64,000 nt of DNA from positions 123,488,376 through 123,552,375 of the forward strand of contig JAUPFV010000002.1 of NCBI GenBank assembly GCA_036936605.1, written 5' to 3'. Shown here piece after piece: positions 10,743-22,699 of this stretch (its first letter is position 1; each line of letters opens with the position of its first letter). A program made the translations under genes and the position numbers. This DNA comes from Limnanthes douglasii subsp. nivea. Its lineage: Eukaryota; Streptophyta; Magnoliopsida; Brassicales; Limnanthaceae. Below the pieces are notes generated by a model that was not told the origin of the DNA, searched no databases, and was given only the letters and a program-made list of their open reading frames with translations.

Positions 10743-11105
10743 GCTGAAAAAGGCCTTGTGATAGGCTTGACTTTGTTTATCAACGTTACTGTTGAAAAAC
10801 CCTTTAATATGTTCGAATGTGTTGATCAACCTTAACATTGAAAAAACCTTCTAATAGGCTCGACATTGTTGATCAAATTTAAAGTTGAAAAAAACTTTTA
10901 ATAGGTTCGATATTGTTGATCAACTTTAAAGTTGAAACACCCTTTAATAGGTTTGACATTATTGTTCAACTTTAAAGTTGAAAAACCCCTTAATAGGTTC
11001 GACATTGTTGATCAACTTTAAAGTTAAAAAACCCTTTAATAGGTTCGATATTGTTGATCAAATTTAAAGTTGAAAAACCCTTTGAGAGGTTCGACATTAT
11101 AACGA
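10743..11105. repeat. 46-48 bp tandem array in the 3' region of element B
   Basis: Eight units begin at about 10,743, 10,791, 10,838, 10,884, 10,931, 10,977, 11,023 and 11,069. The consensus contains GTTGAAAAACCCTTTAATAG, then GTTCGACATTGTTGATCAA. The array sits between the integrase end (minus) and the antisense ORF (plus). The 3' untranslated region of Tat-type elements is known to be prone to such arrays. Confidence 0.9.
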
Positions 11106-11249
11106 ATATAGATTTGTGTTAAGGCACTAAAAATTTACTAAATGGGTCGGTTTAGGTAGACACCTCATTAAAACCTCCCCAAGCCACCATGGTAGGAAAG
11201 AGTGTGTCCCCGACTAAAGTTGTCTTACAATGAAAGTGCAAACGATGAA

Positions 11250-12240
11250 AATTACAAAGCATTCTAAGTACAATTTAAAGTATCCGATATTCGAGGGGAG
11301 ACGTAGAGGTCGACCGAATTTATCTTTCAACCGATAAGTTCCCGACTTTACTTTTTCTATCACTTAGAATGGTCCTTCCCAATTGGGTGCCAACTTCCCA
11401 AGATGCTTGTCTTTTGTATGGAGGAAAAAATTTCTCAGGACGTTTTCCTCAATAAAGTGTCTTCTTCGAGATTTTGAAGCGTACCTACTCCTCATCAGGA
11501 TCTGATAATGCAAGGAGCTTAGGTAAGCCTTAGCTCATTTTTCCTCTTAGATTACCGCATCCATACCATACACCAGAGCGTAAGGTGATTCTTGTGTCGC
11601 AGTTTGAGGCGTAGTTCGGTATGCCCACAATACCTCTTGTAAAAAATCTAGCCACTTTCCGGCCTTTCCTTTTAAAATCCTCTTCAGTCCGTTGATGATT
11701 GTTCTGTTTGTAACTTCGACCTGTCCATTAGCTCGACGATGAAATAAGGCTGAAAAACATTGTTGTATATTGTCGTTTGCACAAAATTCCATCATTTCAT
11801 TGCTGTCAAACTGGGGACCATTGTTCATGGTTATCTTCTGAGGAACCCCGTACCGACAACAAATGTTCGACCATATGAATTTCACCATATCTTTGTCTCT
11901 GGTTCCTGAAAATGGATCCGCTTCAATCCATTTTGAGAAATAATCCACGACAACCACGATAGTCTGTCTTCCTCCAGTTGCTAACGGAGGTGGTCCTACT
12001 AGGTATATCCCCCACCTATCAAATGACAGACCTTCAGAAATAGACCCGAGAGGGACTGCTGGGGTATGGATCGAATTGGCAAACCTCTGACATGTATCAC
12101 ATCTTTTGACCAACTCCTTGGCGTCGGCAGCTAGCGTAGGCCAATAAAAACCTGACAACAAGACTCTCCTAACTAGTGTCTTAAAGCCACAATTTGCCAA
12201 CCCTTCCCCATCGTGTAGCTTGGACAACACCATTTGTGAT
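11250..12240 (-). pseudogene. pol: Element B integrase
   Basis: A minus-strand frame with the zinc-binding CDTCQRF motif near the N-terminus (residues ~45-50), then the core domain and a C-terminal DNA-binding-like end (HLGKLAPNWEGPF, SGTYRLKDKFGRP). The core has WGIYLVGPP where the family has a catalytic Asp at the Tyr, and MNNGPQF where it has DNG, so two of the three acidic residues are changed. The Glu in ANGQVEVTNRT remains. A stop follows PNWEGPF. Integrase inserts the cDNA into the genome; this copy could not. Element C shows the same first change. Confidence 0.75.
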
Positions 12241-12643
12241 TCTTAACAAAGATTTGCTCACAGACTTCTTGTAATGAACGTTTCCCAGTAAGGCAAAACC
12301 TCGTGCCTTGTACTAAACGTTTTTTTCTAAGGTCTTATCATCACGAAACACTCCCTCAGCCAAAAACTTCATAATGTTACTCCTCCAATCAGCATTCGAA
12401 ACTGTTAAAATTTAACAGGCCGTATCTGGTCGGCTTTCCAAGTTTTTCCGCTTCAAAATAGATGGATACTCCTGAGTCAAAATCCATAGGCAATTGTCCA
12501 ACATATGCTCTGGTTGCTAATACATAGGCAATTGTGTTATCTTCCCTTCAGACATGATCATAAGTAATTTTGTTAAAGGTCGAAGCCAAAATTCTCAAGG
12601 CCGCTAAGTATTGCACTAATTGCTCTTTTCTTGCCTCGGATTG
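12241..12643 (-). pseudogene. pol: Element B pol linker between RNase H and integrase
   Basis: Minus-strand sequence that still aligns by position with pol but holds stops and frameshifts; no clean motif is read. It keeps the RNase H and integrase parts at normal spacing. Confidence 0.45.
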
Positions 12644-12900
12644 TCACGTTGCATGATTAATTAGTAGGTGCGAATCGCTTACCAGCCGAACATTTCTAGC
12701 TCCGCAAATCTGTGCCAACCTTAAGCCCACCAGTGTTGCCTCGTACTCGGCCTCGTTGTTCGAAGCCTTAAAAACAAAATATATCGCTTGATACATCGCG
12801 ATCCCTGATGGTGTAGAAATCTGGACACCATCCCCGCATCTGTTGATGCTCGAACCACCGTTGGTTCTGACTATCCACTCATCCAAATTCAGCTCTAGTA
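12644..12900 (-). pseudogene. pol: Element B second RNase H domain (Tat-type)
   Basis: The minus strand gives DEWIVRTNGGSS (family VDGSS), SGIAMYQAIYFVFKASNNEA, EYEATLVGLRLAQICGA and LVSDSHLLINH. FKASNNEAEYEA and SDSxL are signatures of the extra archaeal-like RNase H found in Tat elements beside the normal Ty3 one. The first catalytic Asp position reads Asn/Gly. This domain would cut RNA in RNA-DNA hybrids. Confidence 0.7.
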
Positions 12901-12939
12901 CGGTTACTATTTCCTCTTGCCTGTTGTAATGGAACTCTA

Positions 12940-14010
12940 CTAAAAAGTCTGCCAGAGCTTGCCCTTTAATAGTCGTTCTTGGTTATAATCAATATCAAAG
13001 TCCCCTAATTCTACCGACCATTTCGACATACGACCGGAAATATCGGGTCGCATTTTCCTAGCAGCCGTTACAAGAGCCAATGCTAACTTTTCGAGCTTCA
13101 GATACCGCTTTTCAGCGTCCAGTAAACTCTTACTCACATAGTAGACAGGTTTTGGGACCATATCCTCTTTTCGGACTAAAACCGCACTTACCGCATGCTC
13201 TGAAACCGCTATATATAGAAATAAAATCTCTCGGGGTAGTGGTTTTGTCAGTAGTGTTGGGGATGATAAGTAGTTTTTTTATGTTGAGAATAGCCTCGGT
13301 ACATTCAGGTGTCCAGCTGAAATTCTTAGCATTCGTCAAAACTTGAAAGAAAGGTGCGCATTTGTTAGAAGATCGCGAGACGAATCTATTCAATGATGCA
13401 AGCCGTCCGGTTAAATTTTTTACCTCTTTACCAGGGCATCTAACTGGATCGGGTCTGCCTCTATAGCTTTCTCGCTAATCATAAACCCTAGGAATTTTCC
13501 AGACCAAACTCTGAAAGAGCACTTCTCTGGATTCAATTTGAGGTTCACCTTTCCGAGGTTCTTGAATGTTTCCTCAAGATCAGCAAATTGATTTTCATCA
13601 GTGAGTGTTTTAACCAATATGTCATCAATATAGACCTTAATGTTTCGCCTGATCTGTTCCTCAAAGACCTTATTCACAAGCCTCTGATAAGTGGCCCCTG
13701 CATTCTTCAGACCGAATGGCATAACCTTGTAATAGTATAAACCCCTCCCTATGATAAATGTGGTGCTTTCCTGATCTCTTGGATCCAGTTTTATCTGGTT
13801 TTACCCTTCATATGCGTCCATGAATGATAATAACTTATTCCCTGATGTCGAATCTACCAGTTGGTTGATCTTAGGCATAGAAAATAGGTCCTTAGGACAT
13901 GCTCTATTAAGGTCCGTAAAGTCTACGCACATTCTCCATTTTCCGCTCTTCTTTTTTACCAAAATGGGATTTGTTGTCAAATGCGGACACTGGGACTCCA
14001 TGATATGTCC
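12940..14010 (-). pseudogene. pol: Element B reverse transcriptase and first RNase H
   Basis: The minus strand shows NPILVKKKSGKWRMCVDFTD, NRACPKDLFSMPKINQLVDS, MPFGLKNAGATYQRLVNKVF and the active site VYIDDILVK, with both Asp intact. FLGFMISEKAIEADP follows, then an RNase H/connection part (YYVSKSLLDAEKRYLKLEKL, GRMSKWSVELGDFDI). Stops and frameshifts near 13,800, 13,730 and 13,420 break it into pieces. The element is a Ty3/gypsy type by domain order. The enzyme would copy element RNA to DNA in the virus-like particle. Confidence 0.8.
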
Positions 14011-14359
14011 TACCCTTGTAAACCTTTCAACCTCTGAAATAATTGCCTCTGCCTTTTCTTGGGAAAAATCTCAAAGTTTTTGCATTATAGGTCGAACACT
14101 TGTATTTATGGACAATTGGTGATAGATAACACTCTCTGGAACCCTCGTAACATCTTCGGAACACCAGGAAACAAATGTAACTTCTGCCCAAGAAAATCAA
14201 TCAATTGTTTACGAAAAGAGAAGGGATAGGTTTACACCAATCTTCAAAAGCTTGACTTTCAAAAATTCGTAGCTTTCACAATTCTCATTAATAAGCAATA
14301 ACCCTGAGGTCTCCCTAGGATCGTTTGCAGGGTCCAATCTAGGGGCCGACCCCACTAAT

Positions 14360-15300
14360 TTCTAATCCCTTGCGTCGACCATTTCCTTATCCGATTTTGT
14401 TGCCAAAGCTTCTCGGTAACATTCTCTCGCTGTCTTTTGCATGCTTCTGATAATGCCGACATTGTTCCCGATCACATACTTCAAACATTGATGAACCATA
14501 GAGGTTACGGCATGCATCCTTTTGTGTGACATAGGAGTGTCTACTACTATAAACAGGACCCTTACTTCCTTTTTGAAAGGTCCTCGCCCGAGCTGGACCA
14601 CACATTCAAACTCACCGACTACCTCTGTCGACGCTCCCGTAAAACCAATGATAGTTCGATCCGATTTTACAATCACCGGTTTATTTCTAAACCCTGAGAA
14701 AGTTGATAAGAAAATGATGTTCGCCGAACTCCCAATATCCACCAATATTCTTTGAACCTCCTCACCAGAAATGGTCGCTACAATTACAATCGCCTCTTCA
14801 TAAGGACCGACAATGTCTCCCATATCATCATCATCGAACCAAAGGATGGGAGATGGGTTCTGATATAAATGTGGCGAAGTTCTTTCCTCTAACAGTGTAG
14901 CTAGATTAACCACGTGCCTCTTCCGAGAAGAATTGGTGATATTTGTCATTGAGTCGCCCCAAAAAATAGTTAGAGATTCGAAGAACTTACACGAGTCGCT
15001 CACTTTCTCTCGTGCCACATGCATTACTTCCTCAACCACTCTGATCACATTCTTGTTTTTGTCCGTGTCCAAATACTCAGTGGACACATTAAATGAATCA
15101 GTGACCTCGGATATCACCAAAGAAATTTCCTGCTTCGACACTCCTACAATCTGTTTGGCCGCTCTGCTTTACTGAACTTGTTTCTTTACGTACTCATACA
15201 ATTTTCCATTTTCAATTTGCGCTTGCACTTCTTTCTTGAGCGCAATGCAATCTTTGGTGTCGTGACCTACGTCCTCATGATACTTACAGTAATGGTTGTT
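14360..15300 (-). pseudogene. pol: Element B gag end and protease
   Basis: From 15,300 on the minus strand: YCKYHEDVGHDTKDC (zinc-knuckle-like), EVQAQIENGKLYEYVKK, then VTDSFNVSTEYLDTD and FFESLTIFWGDS, as in A and C. The aspartic protease follows with RILVDIGSSANI at about 14,740; the family motif is D-T-G, and Thr is Ile here. MSHKRMHAVTSMVHQCLKYV fits the distal protease region. The protease would cut the Gag-Pol polyprotein. A stop lies at about 15,175. Element C lacks this protease altogether. Confidence 0.7.
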
Positions 15301-15306
15301 TCGGCC

Positions 15307-16970
15307 CTAACGGGGAGTTCCGATTGGAAACGGTTTCCGGAATTGTACATTTTTTCTTGACTTGTCAAAGATAGCTGCAACACATTCGGTCAAATAACCA
15401 TAGTAATCAGGATGAACCCATTTATTTGATATGGGCCGGTACGAATTTACCTGGTAATTATTTCCTACCCTTTGAGTCTGATTCCCTAATCCTTTCCCAT
15501 GTGACGGCTGTGTTGCTGGTGTCACGGTGGTTATTGGTTGTGGCTGAGGAACCGTACCTGTTTTTATGGAGTCTTCTAATACGTCACAGTCGAAGCTTGT
15601 GTAGTTTGCTAGATTTGTGCTGCCAACTCCGACGCTTCAGTTTCTTCGATCAGGATCTGATTTTCTACCTGAGCTAACAAGACATAAAAAGTAAAAGCCT
15701 CCTTCTTCGTTACCGCTTGTTTCATCAGACCATGCAACAAACCTAATTTATAACCAATCAGAGCCACACTCTCATCGCAATAGTCAAGATCGATCTTCGC
15801 ATGTATAAAGTGTCGAGTATAATCCCTCAGAATTTCTCCGACCTTTTGTCGGTAATTCACGATTGTATCTCTTTTAGCTCGAAAGTTCTTACTTCCTACA
15901 AACTGTTGCATGAACATCATCCAGAACATACCAAAGTTTTAATTGCACCCCTGCGGCAATCGATTGAACAATTTTGATGATCGATCTTTAAATGTCATTG
16001 GAAATGCTCGACAGATCAACTTGTCATCGTTTTCCAAGCTCAACATAAAATTCTTGAAAGCTTCCAGGTGGTTTTCAGGGTATTTCTTTCCGTCGTATTT
16101 TTCAAGCTTCGAAATATCAAATTGCTTCAAGAGATATCCCGACAAAATTTCATCCGAAAAGGGGGACGACCTCCAATTATGTCCAAGGATAAAAACTCCG
16201 CCTCTTAAACTTTTAGCATGACTCTCAAATAACCCTTCTTCAAGTGGGTTTGCAAATTGGCTTCCGAACCTGTAGCCATAAGACTAGCTACTTGATGGGA
16301 ATTGAAACTAGAGGCCATTATGCTGTTCCCTGTTGACTGTGACTATACCCACCTTTTCAGTAGACGTCGGAGTCACTTTGTCAATGCTGTCACCTTGAGG
16401 TTTGGCTATCTTTGCTCGTTGTGACTTATGTCTTCGAAGTTCTCGCTCCCTGGTCATTCTTTTATCCTTGCTGAGGCATTAGAAATCCCTAATCGGGGAA
16501 GAAGACTCACACATATCTTTCCCAGTTGAATATTCATACCTATGCTTGGCTCAGAATCCAGACTTCTTCCTTGCAATCTCGTCGAGCCTCCGCCCTCGAG
16601 TTTTGCCTTTGTAAAAGTCCACTTCATCCCGATCGACAACGCGATTAGCTTATTTTCCTTCTTCACATGATCTTTCGCTTCTACTGTCGAGCCGACACTT
16701 CTTTTCAGCCAAAGCCATCTTTTTCTCAGTATTTAGTTTAGCAATATTGTCCAACAGTTATTGCCTGGTCATGATTAGGTTCGACCGCTTGCTTCGGCCC
16801 TGATTTGCCTGGTCATCATCAACAAACAGCTCTTCAGAGTACTGGCCCTCTGAATAAGACATCTCCTTGTTAGAAACTCTCTCATTTTACTTTCCCTTTC
16901 TAGCCTCGATATTCATTCCTCGAATTTTAGGTTTTTACTAGGGTCGAGATTTTGGAGAACCTGATCGCAT
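15307..16970 (-). pseudogene. gag: Element B gag
   Basis: Gag pieces in several frames on the minus strand: an N-terminal basic region (ANQGRSKRSNLIM, EKKMALAEKKCRLD), a Lys/Arg-rich middle (KDKRMTRERELRRHKSQ), then the capsid part KLEKYDGKKYPENHLEAFKN and FVGSKNFRAKRDTIVNYRQK with GEILRDYTRHFIHAKIDL. Frame breaks separate them. The capsid motifs match element A (KMEKYDRSKDPDNHLEQFKN). The part at 16,001-16,970 recurs at 54,319-55,290 in duplication unit 2. Confidence 0.7.
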
Positions 16971-16980
16971 GGTATCACTC

Positions 16981-17000
16981 GTTCCCACAGACGGCACCAA
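16981..17000 (-). promoter_or_regulatory. Element B primer-binding site
   Basis: The minus strand reads TTGGTGCCGTCTGTGGGAAC immediately after the LTR end, a common plant gypsy PBS layout where a tRNA primes first-strand synthesis. The tRNA was not assigned. Confidence 0.65.
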
Positions 17001-17327
17001 TGATAAGTCTCAGAATATCTAGGATGGATTATCGGGTAATGTGTATTGTGAAAGGATGTCAGGCAAATAATACAAAGTTCTAAAGAGAGAAATTATTCAA
17101 AATAAAGCACTAATGATTAGAAAGTACCCTTTTCCCAAAAAGAGATCATTCTTTATATAGTGCAAGTGGTGGGCTCCACTGTCACATGCTATGTTTGCTC
17201 TAATTACATGTTAGCCCCCGTATTTACATTTATGTCTTACATTTTCTATCCTTACAAGTAGGTCCTTATAAATGTATACATTATCAATTGGACCCCTTAT
17301 TAATCTTAGCATTTTACGCCCTTATCA
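17001..17327 (-). repeat. Element B 5' LTR
   Basis: A 327-bp LTR, minus orientation, beginning TGATAAGGGCG and ending CTTATCA, so the ends form a perfect TGATAAG/CTTATCA inverted pair. A TATA box, CTATATAAAG, lies at about 17,155. The same LTR is at 55,320-55,645. No second LTR was found on the 3' side of element B; its left end is lost or recombined near 9,640. Confidence 0.85.
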
Positions 17328-18070
17328 ATGTGAATCTTGATTAGATGAAAAATTGTTATTAGGACACAGATTATTATAAAAATGAATCAAAATATAGAAA
17401 AATGTATGTACCACAAGATACCATAAAAAGTAAGAAATTATTGCCTATTTCAAAAAAAAACTCAACATAAATACCTTATATTTCATTTCAACACTACTAC
17501 TAGATGATAAAAAAACTATTTTATTATATTTTTAAAAGATATAACATATGGTTAGTATCATTCAGATACAATATATTAAATAAAGTATGACTAAAACATC
17601 TCTCCTTGATGGTTTTGGATTGTTCTGAGATGACATTAGATCTTTGCATATTTTGTTGAGATCTTGTTCGGCTTGCATATCAGCATCAAATGCAATAGTT
17701 TTGATATTTTATTGAATGCACTTCTTGCTTTTTTCCTTTCAATTTCCATTTTTAGTAGTCTATGCTTTTATATTTACCTTAAAATATGAGGGAATATTAA
17801 ACTTTGTATTTAATTTTGTTGGAGGAGTAATAACTTCCTTACATCAGTCTATGAATGCAGTAACTCCTTACAAAAGTTGGTCAACTTTCTTATGTTGGTG
17901 CTACAAATAGATGTGTAGATACAAACGTATTACAAGAAACCAAATTTATTTTCAGGTTTTTTTGTTGTTACTCGATTTGAATATTTTTCTACATCTTTGA
18001 CTTTGAACAACCTCGTAAATAAAGGTACATGCTTACTACTTGTAGCTATTTTGGCCAAATGGGATCTGTA
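17328..18070 (-). pseudogene. Decayed copy of the basic-protein gene, block copy 1
   Basis: The sequence aligns by eye with 2,310-3,090 over its whole length (ATTGCCTATTTC, TTTCATTTCAACACTACTA, GGTTTTGGATTGTTCTGAGA). The former Met end is at about 18,060. Small deletions and many substitutions leave no frame. It shows that the same gene was copied at least twice before the present layout. The B LTR abuts it directly, so B, or this joint, sits in the gene's 3' flank. Confidence 0.6.
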
Positions 18071-18218
18071 TAATTAGGTAGAGGTATACATGTGGCCAAA
18101 ACTCCATTTGGTCCTTTAAATGATAAATTATGTCAACTCAACACGAACCTGACATTGTCGTTTTCTTTCGTAGTGAGATAAAACCAACTGAATAATACAT
18201 TATAGTATAATTTTGAGG

Positions 18219-18263
18219 AGATATTTTTAATGGTCGATGATGTCAACATCATGAAAAATATCT
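18219..18263. other. Imperfect hairpin conserved in three block copies
   Basis: Outer arms AGATATTTTT and AAAAATATCT with an inner ATGATG-TCAA-CATCAT stem. The same hairpin lies near 26,705 and 56,488. It could be a remnant of a small inverted-repeat element or a folded RNA; no target duplication was recognised. Confidence 0.6.
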
Positions 18264-18548
18264 TAGTGGAGGTAAATTTTTGAAGTTGACATAATACATT
18301 ACCAAAGATGAGATATATAAGGAGTAATTCTGATTGTTGTGAGAAAGTTCACATGATATTCATTGGTAGATATAAAGGAAAAGAAAAGAGACTTTTGGTT
18401 TGAAATGGCTCCAAGATAATGGCTTCAAACCTAACTAGGAAGAGAGACCAGATTCTTTGAGCTACCTATGTATACCTTATGTATTTAATTGGATGCATGA
18501 TATTTTTTATACTATTAAGTATTTTTTAATTCATATTTACTGTTGGTT

Positions 18549-19180
18549 TTAGACGACATGCATGGTGGACTATAGAAGTACGCTTGAGGGGCGAATGCAT
18601 TGGCCTTCCTTTATTGAGGTTTAGAAGATGCTTTAAATTTTTCATCGAGGAATTTGTACGGTTTTGTTAGTTTGGTAGAGACTTGGATATACAACCATTT
18701 TCTATGTTTTTAATGTTTATTGAACTTATATTACAGTTTGAGGAAACCAAAGATTGTTAATTAGTCAGCTAAGAAGTTAACGAGTTCGTAGGTGCGACCA
18801 ATAAACTTTTCTTGTGATATTATTTATGATCTTTTGGAGACAGATGTGAGTATACTTTGATTCAGCGTTGTTAACAATATTTATAATGTTTTCATAATCA
18901 TTTATTATAATATATTTTGTTTTTTTTTATATTACAGGTTATCTTTGAGCCCTATGGTGACATGAGATATTATTTTCCAATGTCGAAGATCCGTTTATAT
19001 GACTATCCTGTTCATACATTATTTGTTCTTTAAATGCCAGAACGACATATGCGGTAGTTCAGAATGGTCTAAAATGTACCTAAAACGAATTTGCAAGCCA
19101 TCGAATTGTAATGAAGGGAAAAGGCTATACATGATACACTTGGTGATAATCTACTTGGACAGATATGGATAATCATTTCC
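18549..19180 (+). pseudogene. Plant mobile domain (PMD) protein remnant, block copy 1
   Basis: Two exon-like pieces follow acceptor-like TTTTAG and TTACAG. The first (18,551-18,712) reads GANALAFLY, then NLYGFVSLVETWIYNHF, the Gly-Ala-x-x-Leu-Ala-x-Leu-Tyr ... WIYxHF signature of the PMD (aminotransferase-like plant mobile domain, relatives of MAIL1/MAIN). The second (18,938-19,150) reads VIFEPYGDMRYYF and VHTLFVL, then MPERHMRxF, matching the PMD end (PERHMRQF). Several TAG/TGA codons interrupt it. PMD genes are known both as plant genes and inside gypsy and Mutator-like elements. A MULE transposase downstream in the same orientation supports the second. Confidence 0.65.
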
Positions 19181-22100
19181 TTAAAATAAATTGTAGAGAA
19201 AAATATATTTTTATCATCTTCCTTTACCACGATATATATATATATCGATTACTTAAGTATCGGTAATATATCATTACCAAATGGATATTGGTGATGGTAA
19301 ATAAGCTGAGGATATTAGGAAAGTCAATAATATTAATTGATTATCTATGATAGTATACCAAGTAGAGGCTCTTCGGGAGGCAAGTTTTGTGGATCAATTC
19401 TCCTTGGGTGTTTATTTTAATTTTATGGTTTATCTTGATTTACGTTTTAGATGTTTTGTTGTTTTAGTTTCAATGTCAATTGTGTTTAACTTTATGAAAA
19501 CTCCATGATAACATTAATATCAATACAACGTGTCGATATTCATATTGATCCACTATTTTGGGTTTAGATTTTTGGGCTTGGTTGTTTTACTTAATTTTAT
19601 TTGGTTCGGCTTATTGTATATTTATGTTCATATGATGGAACTCCTTGAGAAGATTAAAAAATTCTTGGATACTATATTCATACACATTTTCATGTTGAGA
19701 TCAACTCTAGAGAAAATGTTAAAACTATTGTATTGTTCGACACTATAGGTCGTTATGGTATGACAAAACTCAAACGATTAGATATTTTAGCTATATTAAT
19801 AGTTAATGGTGGATTATTTAAACTTATCCAATGATTTGACCATGTTATTGGGAGTAGACACAAGATAGATATATACATAGCGGACTGCGTGGTTTGGCAG
19901 ATGGGTCACACCCAATACATACTAGATAATTTAAGAAAAGACTTACTTAGGAGAGACGGAAGGGAAAATAATTATGGTGGGTAAAGAAACTCAATTTAGT
20001 AATATGGGAACCATAATCTTATACTACTAAAATAGGGAGATACATCAATAGTAGTAGGTTTTGGTATTCATATTAGGGATCCACATTATTACTTATTTTA
20101 TTCAACATTCTTTTTGGTAAGATTTATACCATATGCATGACGAGGTAATACCCGAGGTTGAAGAAGCGTGACACACGATGCATGAGAATAACTTATGTGT
20201 CTCCCTATAAAAAGTGACTTCCACAACTGATGATGGACGGAAGAAGTGACTTCCACAACTGATGCTGGACGGAAGAAGTTAAGCATTTTGGGGAACCACA
20301 GAGTTATGTGAATCGTATCCATATGACTAACATTATATTATATATTTTATGATTTGTTAAGTTTTTGATGTTATCATTTGGATGTTATGTTTCAGACGTT
20401 ATATATTTGATGTATTTCAAGTTATGTTTTTGTATAGTACGTGTTTATTAAATATATTATATTCAAAATTATATTTTATGTTTCTCTAAAAAACAATATA
20501 CTAACATGCAATATTATTAATGAAAAATATAATTTTTTTTAGTAAATAACTGATGTTGACTCGTTTAGTCGAAATTAGGGCGAAAACTATTGAAATTTAA
20601 TAAATTTATGTTTCAAGACAAAACAAATATTTATTGTGTGGTCGACATCAGTTGACAATTAAAAAACACATAATATCGACTATTTGAGTTGTCATTAGTG
20701 CAAATTTTAATTGCCTTTTAATAATATTGATATTATTTGGAAATGTGAAAACACCTAATATAGACTCGTGTATTCGATATTTATCTTCTATCTTGTGTAT
20801 ACACATGGTGTTATATTATTGGTTAAATTATTCAACCTTATCTATCCAAATTTATCTGAAACTAATTGAACATAATTTATATACTCATCTTTTTATATAT
20901 ACCAACCAAAACTTAAGTGTATCTTTATTTATAAACTTTCAAGCAAAATATGTATATTGTATCTATGATTTGTAATGAATCTGTTCAAAGACTCATGTTT
21001 GTTAAAAGTCTTGCACATAAAGAATGAAAAAATTGGGGAATAAACATCATTATTTGGTGAAGTAGTAAGCATAATTTAGTACATGTACAATATGATCTAG
21101 GTTAAACCTATTTCGGACGGTAAAAAGATGAGAAGAAGTCTATGTAAAGTAGGAATGTTTAAAATTGGTTCCAAGTTATCATATTGTTTACCTCTTGTAA
21201 TACTAGAAGACGCATTCATGATATTTTTTTGTTTTGTGTATTAGTCATAAAATTACCAAATTTAACTGAAAGAGGTGATTGAGAACCTCGCTGAAAGAGA
21301 GTGTATCCAATAAAATTTGCTTCGTATATTATACTTGTAGATGGAAAGTATCTAACTTTTCACTTTATATTATAAACCTCTCGTGTTTGTTTGTTTTTTT
21401 ATTATTTACTTTTTAAATATTTTAAACCTAAACAATACGATTAACATAAATAAAAATAAGCAACAAAACGTAATTTTTGAAGAAAAACAGTTAAGTTAAA
21501 ATGAACTGAAGTTACATATTCGACGTCTAATGTCTTCCCTAATGTTCATCACTCTATATTCTTGTTGAATATGAGGTTGCTTTTGGATATATTTGAAAAT
21601 CCACTCAAATGATATAGTCATCCAGGTTTTACTCTTTAGAGAAAAACAATTTCAGTTATGACAGATGGCAGGTAGCGGCCAATTTGGGTGTACGAGAACC
21701 TGTGAATTGAATATGAACAATATTATAAAACAAATTTTTTTTTCTAAACAAAACAAAACTCAATTTATAAATTTGCTTACGTTAATAAGAGTTCACGTAC
21801 GGGAGAAAAATATTTTATTTCTATGGGGAGAGGGGAAACATATTTCAAAGGTAAATTAGTCGATGAGGGGTTATTTTTTTACTAAATTAGATATTTTAAC
21901 CGCCTCCCTCTCTTCATACACTAACAAAATACCTAATTTTAAAAAAAAATCCCATTTTCAAAAAACAATTATGGTGATCATTTAGGTCAACGTCTAGTCT
22001 ACGTACTACGATAGAGGTTAGTTCATCGCCGATTTTAGACCATCATGAACCGCCTACTAATAATCAGACTTTGTATGTGGTTGTGAATGTTGGTTTCTTG

Positions 22101-22500
22101 ATTTCAGCTTATTGTTTTATCACCGTTTGTTGCTTTTGACTAGTTTAATCATTTATCCATGTGGTTTTATTAACAAATATCATTATTCAGGTGAGTTCTT
22201 AGTCATGTGAGGCTACATAGTACGATGATACTCTGGTCTTATCATGTTTTTTGTTTTATTAAACGGATCTCATAACAATACGATTTCATGTTTTTATGTT
22301 AATTTCTAAGTTGATAACATATTGTATTGTGTATTTAATATTTAGAAATAACTGATTTTAGTGTGGTATGTTATGTAGAAGCCGATATATAGTATTTAGT
22401 ATTCCAGATTGAGGATACTGTTGCAGGGGTAGATGATGTAATTTAGGAAGTTTTAGCATGAGTAATCAGTTTATGAGTATGCTAGATTAGTGGAGATTTA
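19181..22500. other. Non-coding interior of the MULE block, copy 1
   Basis: No gene is supported. It holds a short TA run at 19,233-19,246. A 32-bp tandem pair, AGTGACTTCCACAACTGATG..., lies at 20,211-20,277. A region of palindromic GTCGA-centred words lies at 20,552-20,781. Open frames of 60-94 codons here are short, rich in Tyr/Leu/Ile and show no known motif. The stretch is repeated at 27,667-31,036 and 57,420-60,890. Confidence 0.5.
20552..20781. repeat. Palindromic subterminal-like repeats
   Basis: About four copies of a ~25-bp imperfect palindrome of the type TATCGAC...GTCGATA, mixed with ATTAGxGCxAAA words. This resembles the ends of CACTA-type DNA transposons, but terminal CACTA was not found. 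Copy 3 (58,860-59,120) has one more unit. Confidence 0.35.
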
Positions 22501-22699
22501 AAATGATTAAACATGCGATATACGGATTGATTGCCATTGCGATTCTAGTCAACCTAAAATGTGCCATTTTTCATACGCTTATATATATCCGACTATGTGT
22601 TTAAAACATTGCTATATAAGTTTATTGATGATCATGCGATTTGCACTTATATGTTGTTGCGAATTATTTTTTGGCTCCCAGTACAGCTTACTTAATGAA

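Noticed and set aside
11108..11250. Separate gene after element B integrase
   Set aside because: It reads as the decayed tail of the same pol gene, before the tandem array.
19530..20975. Plus-strand frames of 72-82 codons inside the MULE block
   Set aside because: They recur only because the DNA is duplicated, have no motif, and start inside AT-rich non-coding sequence.
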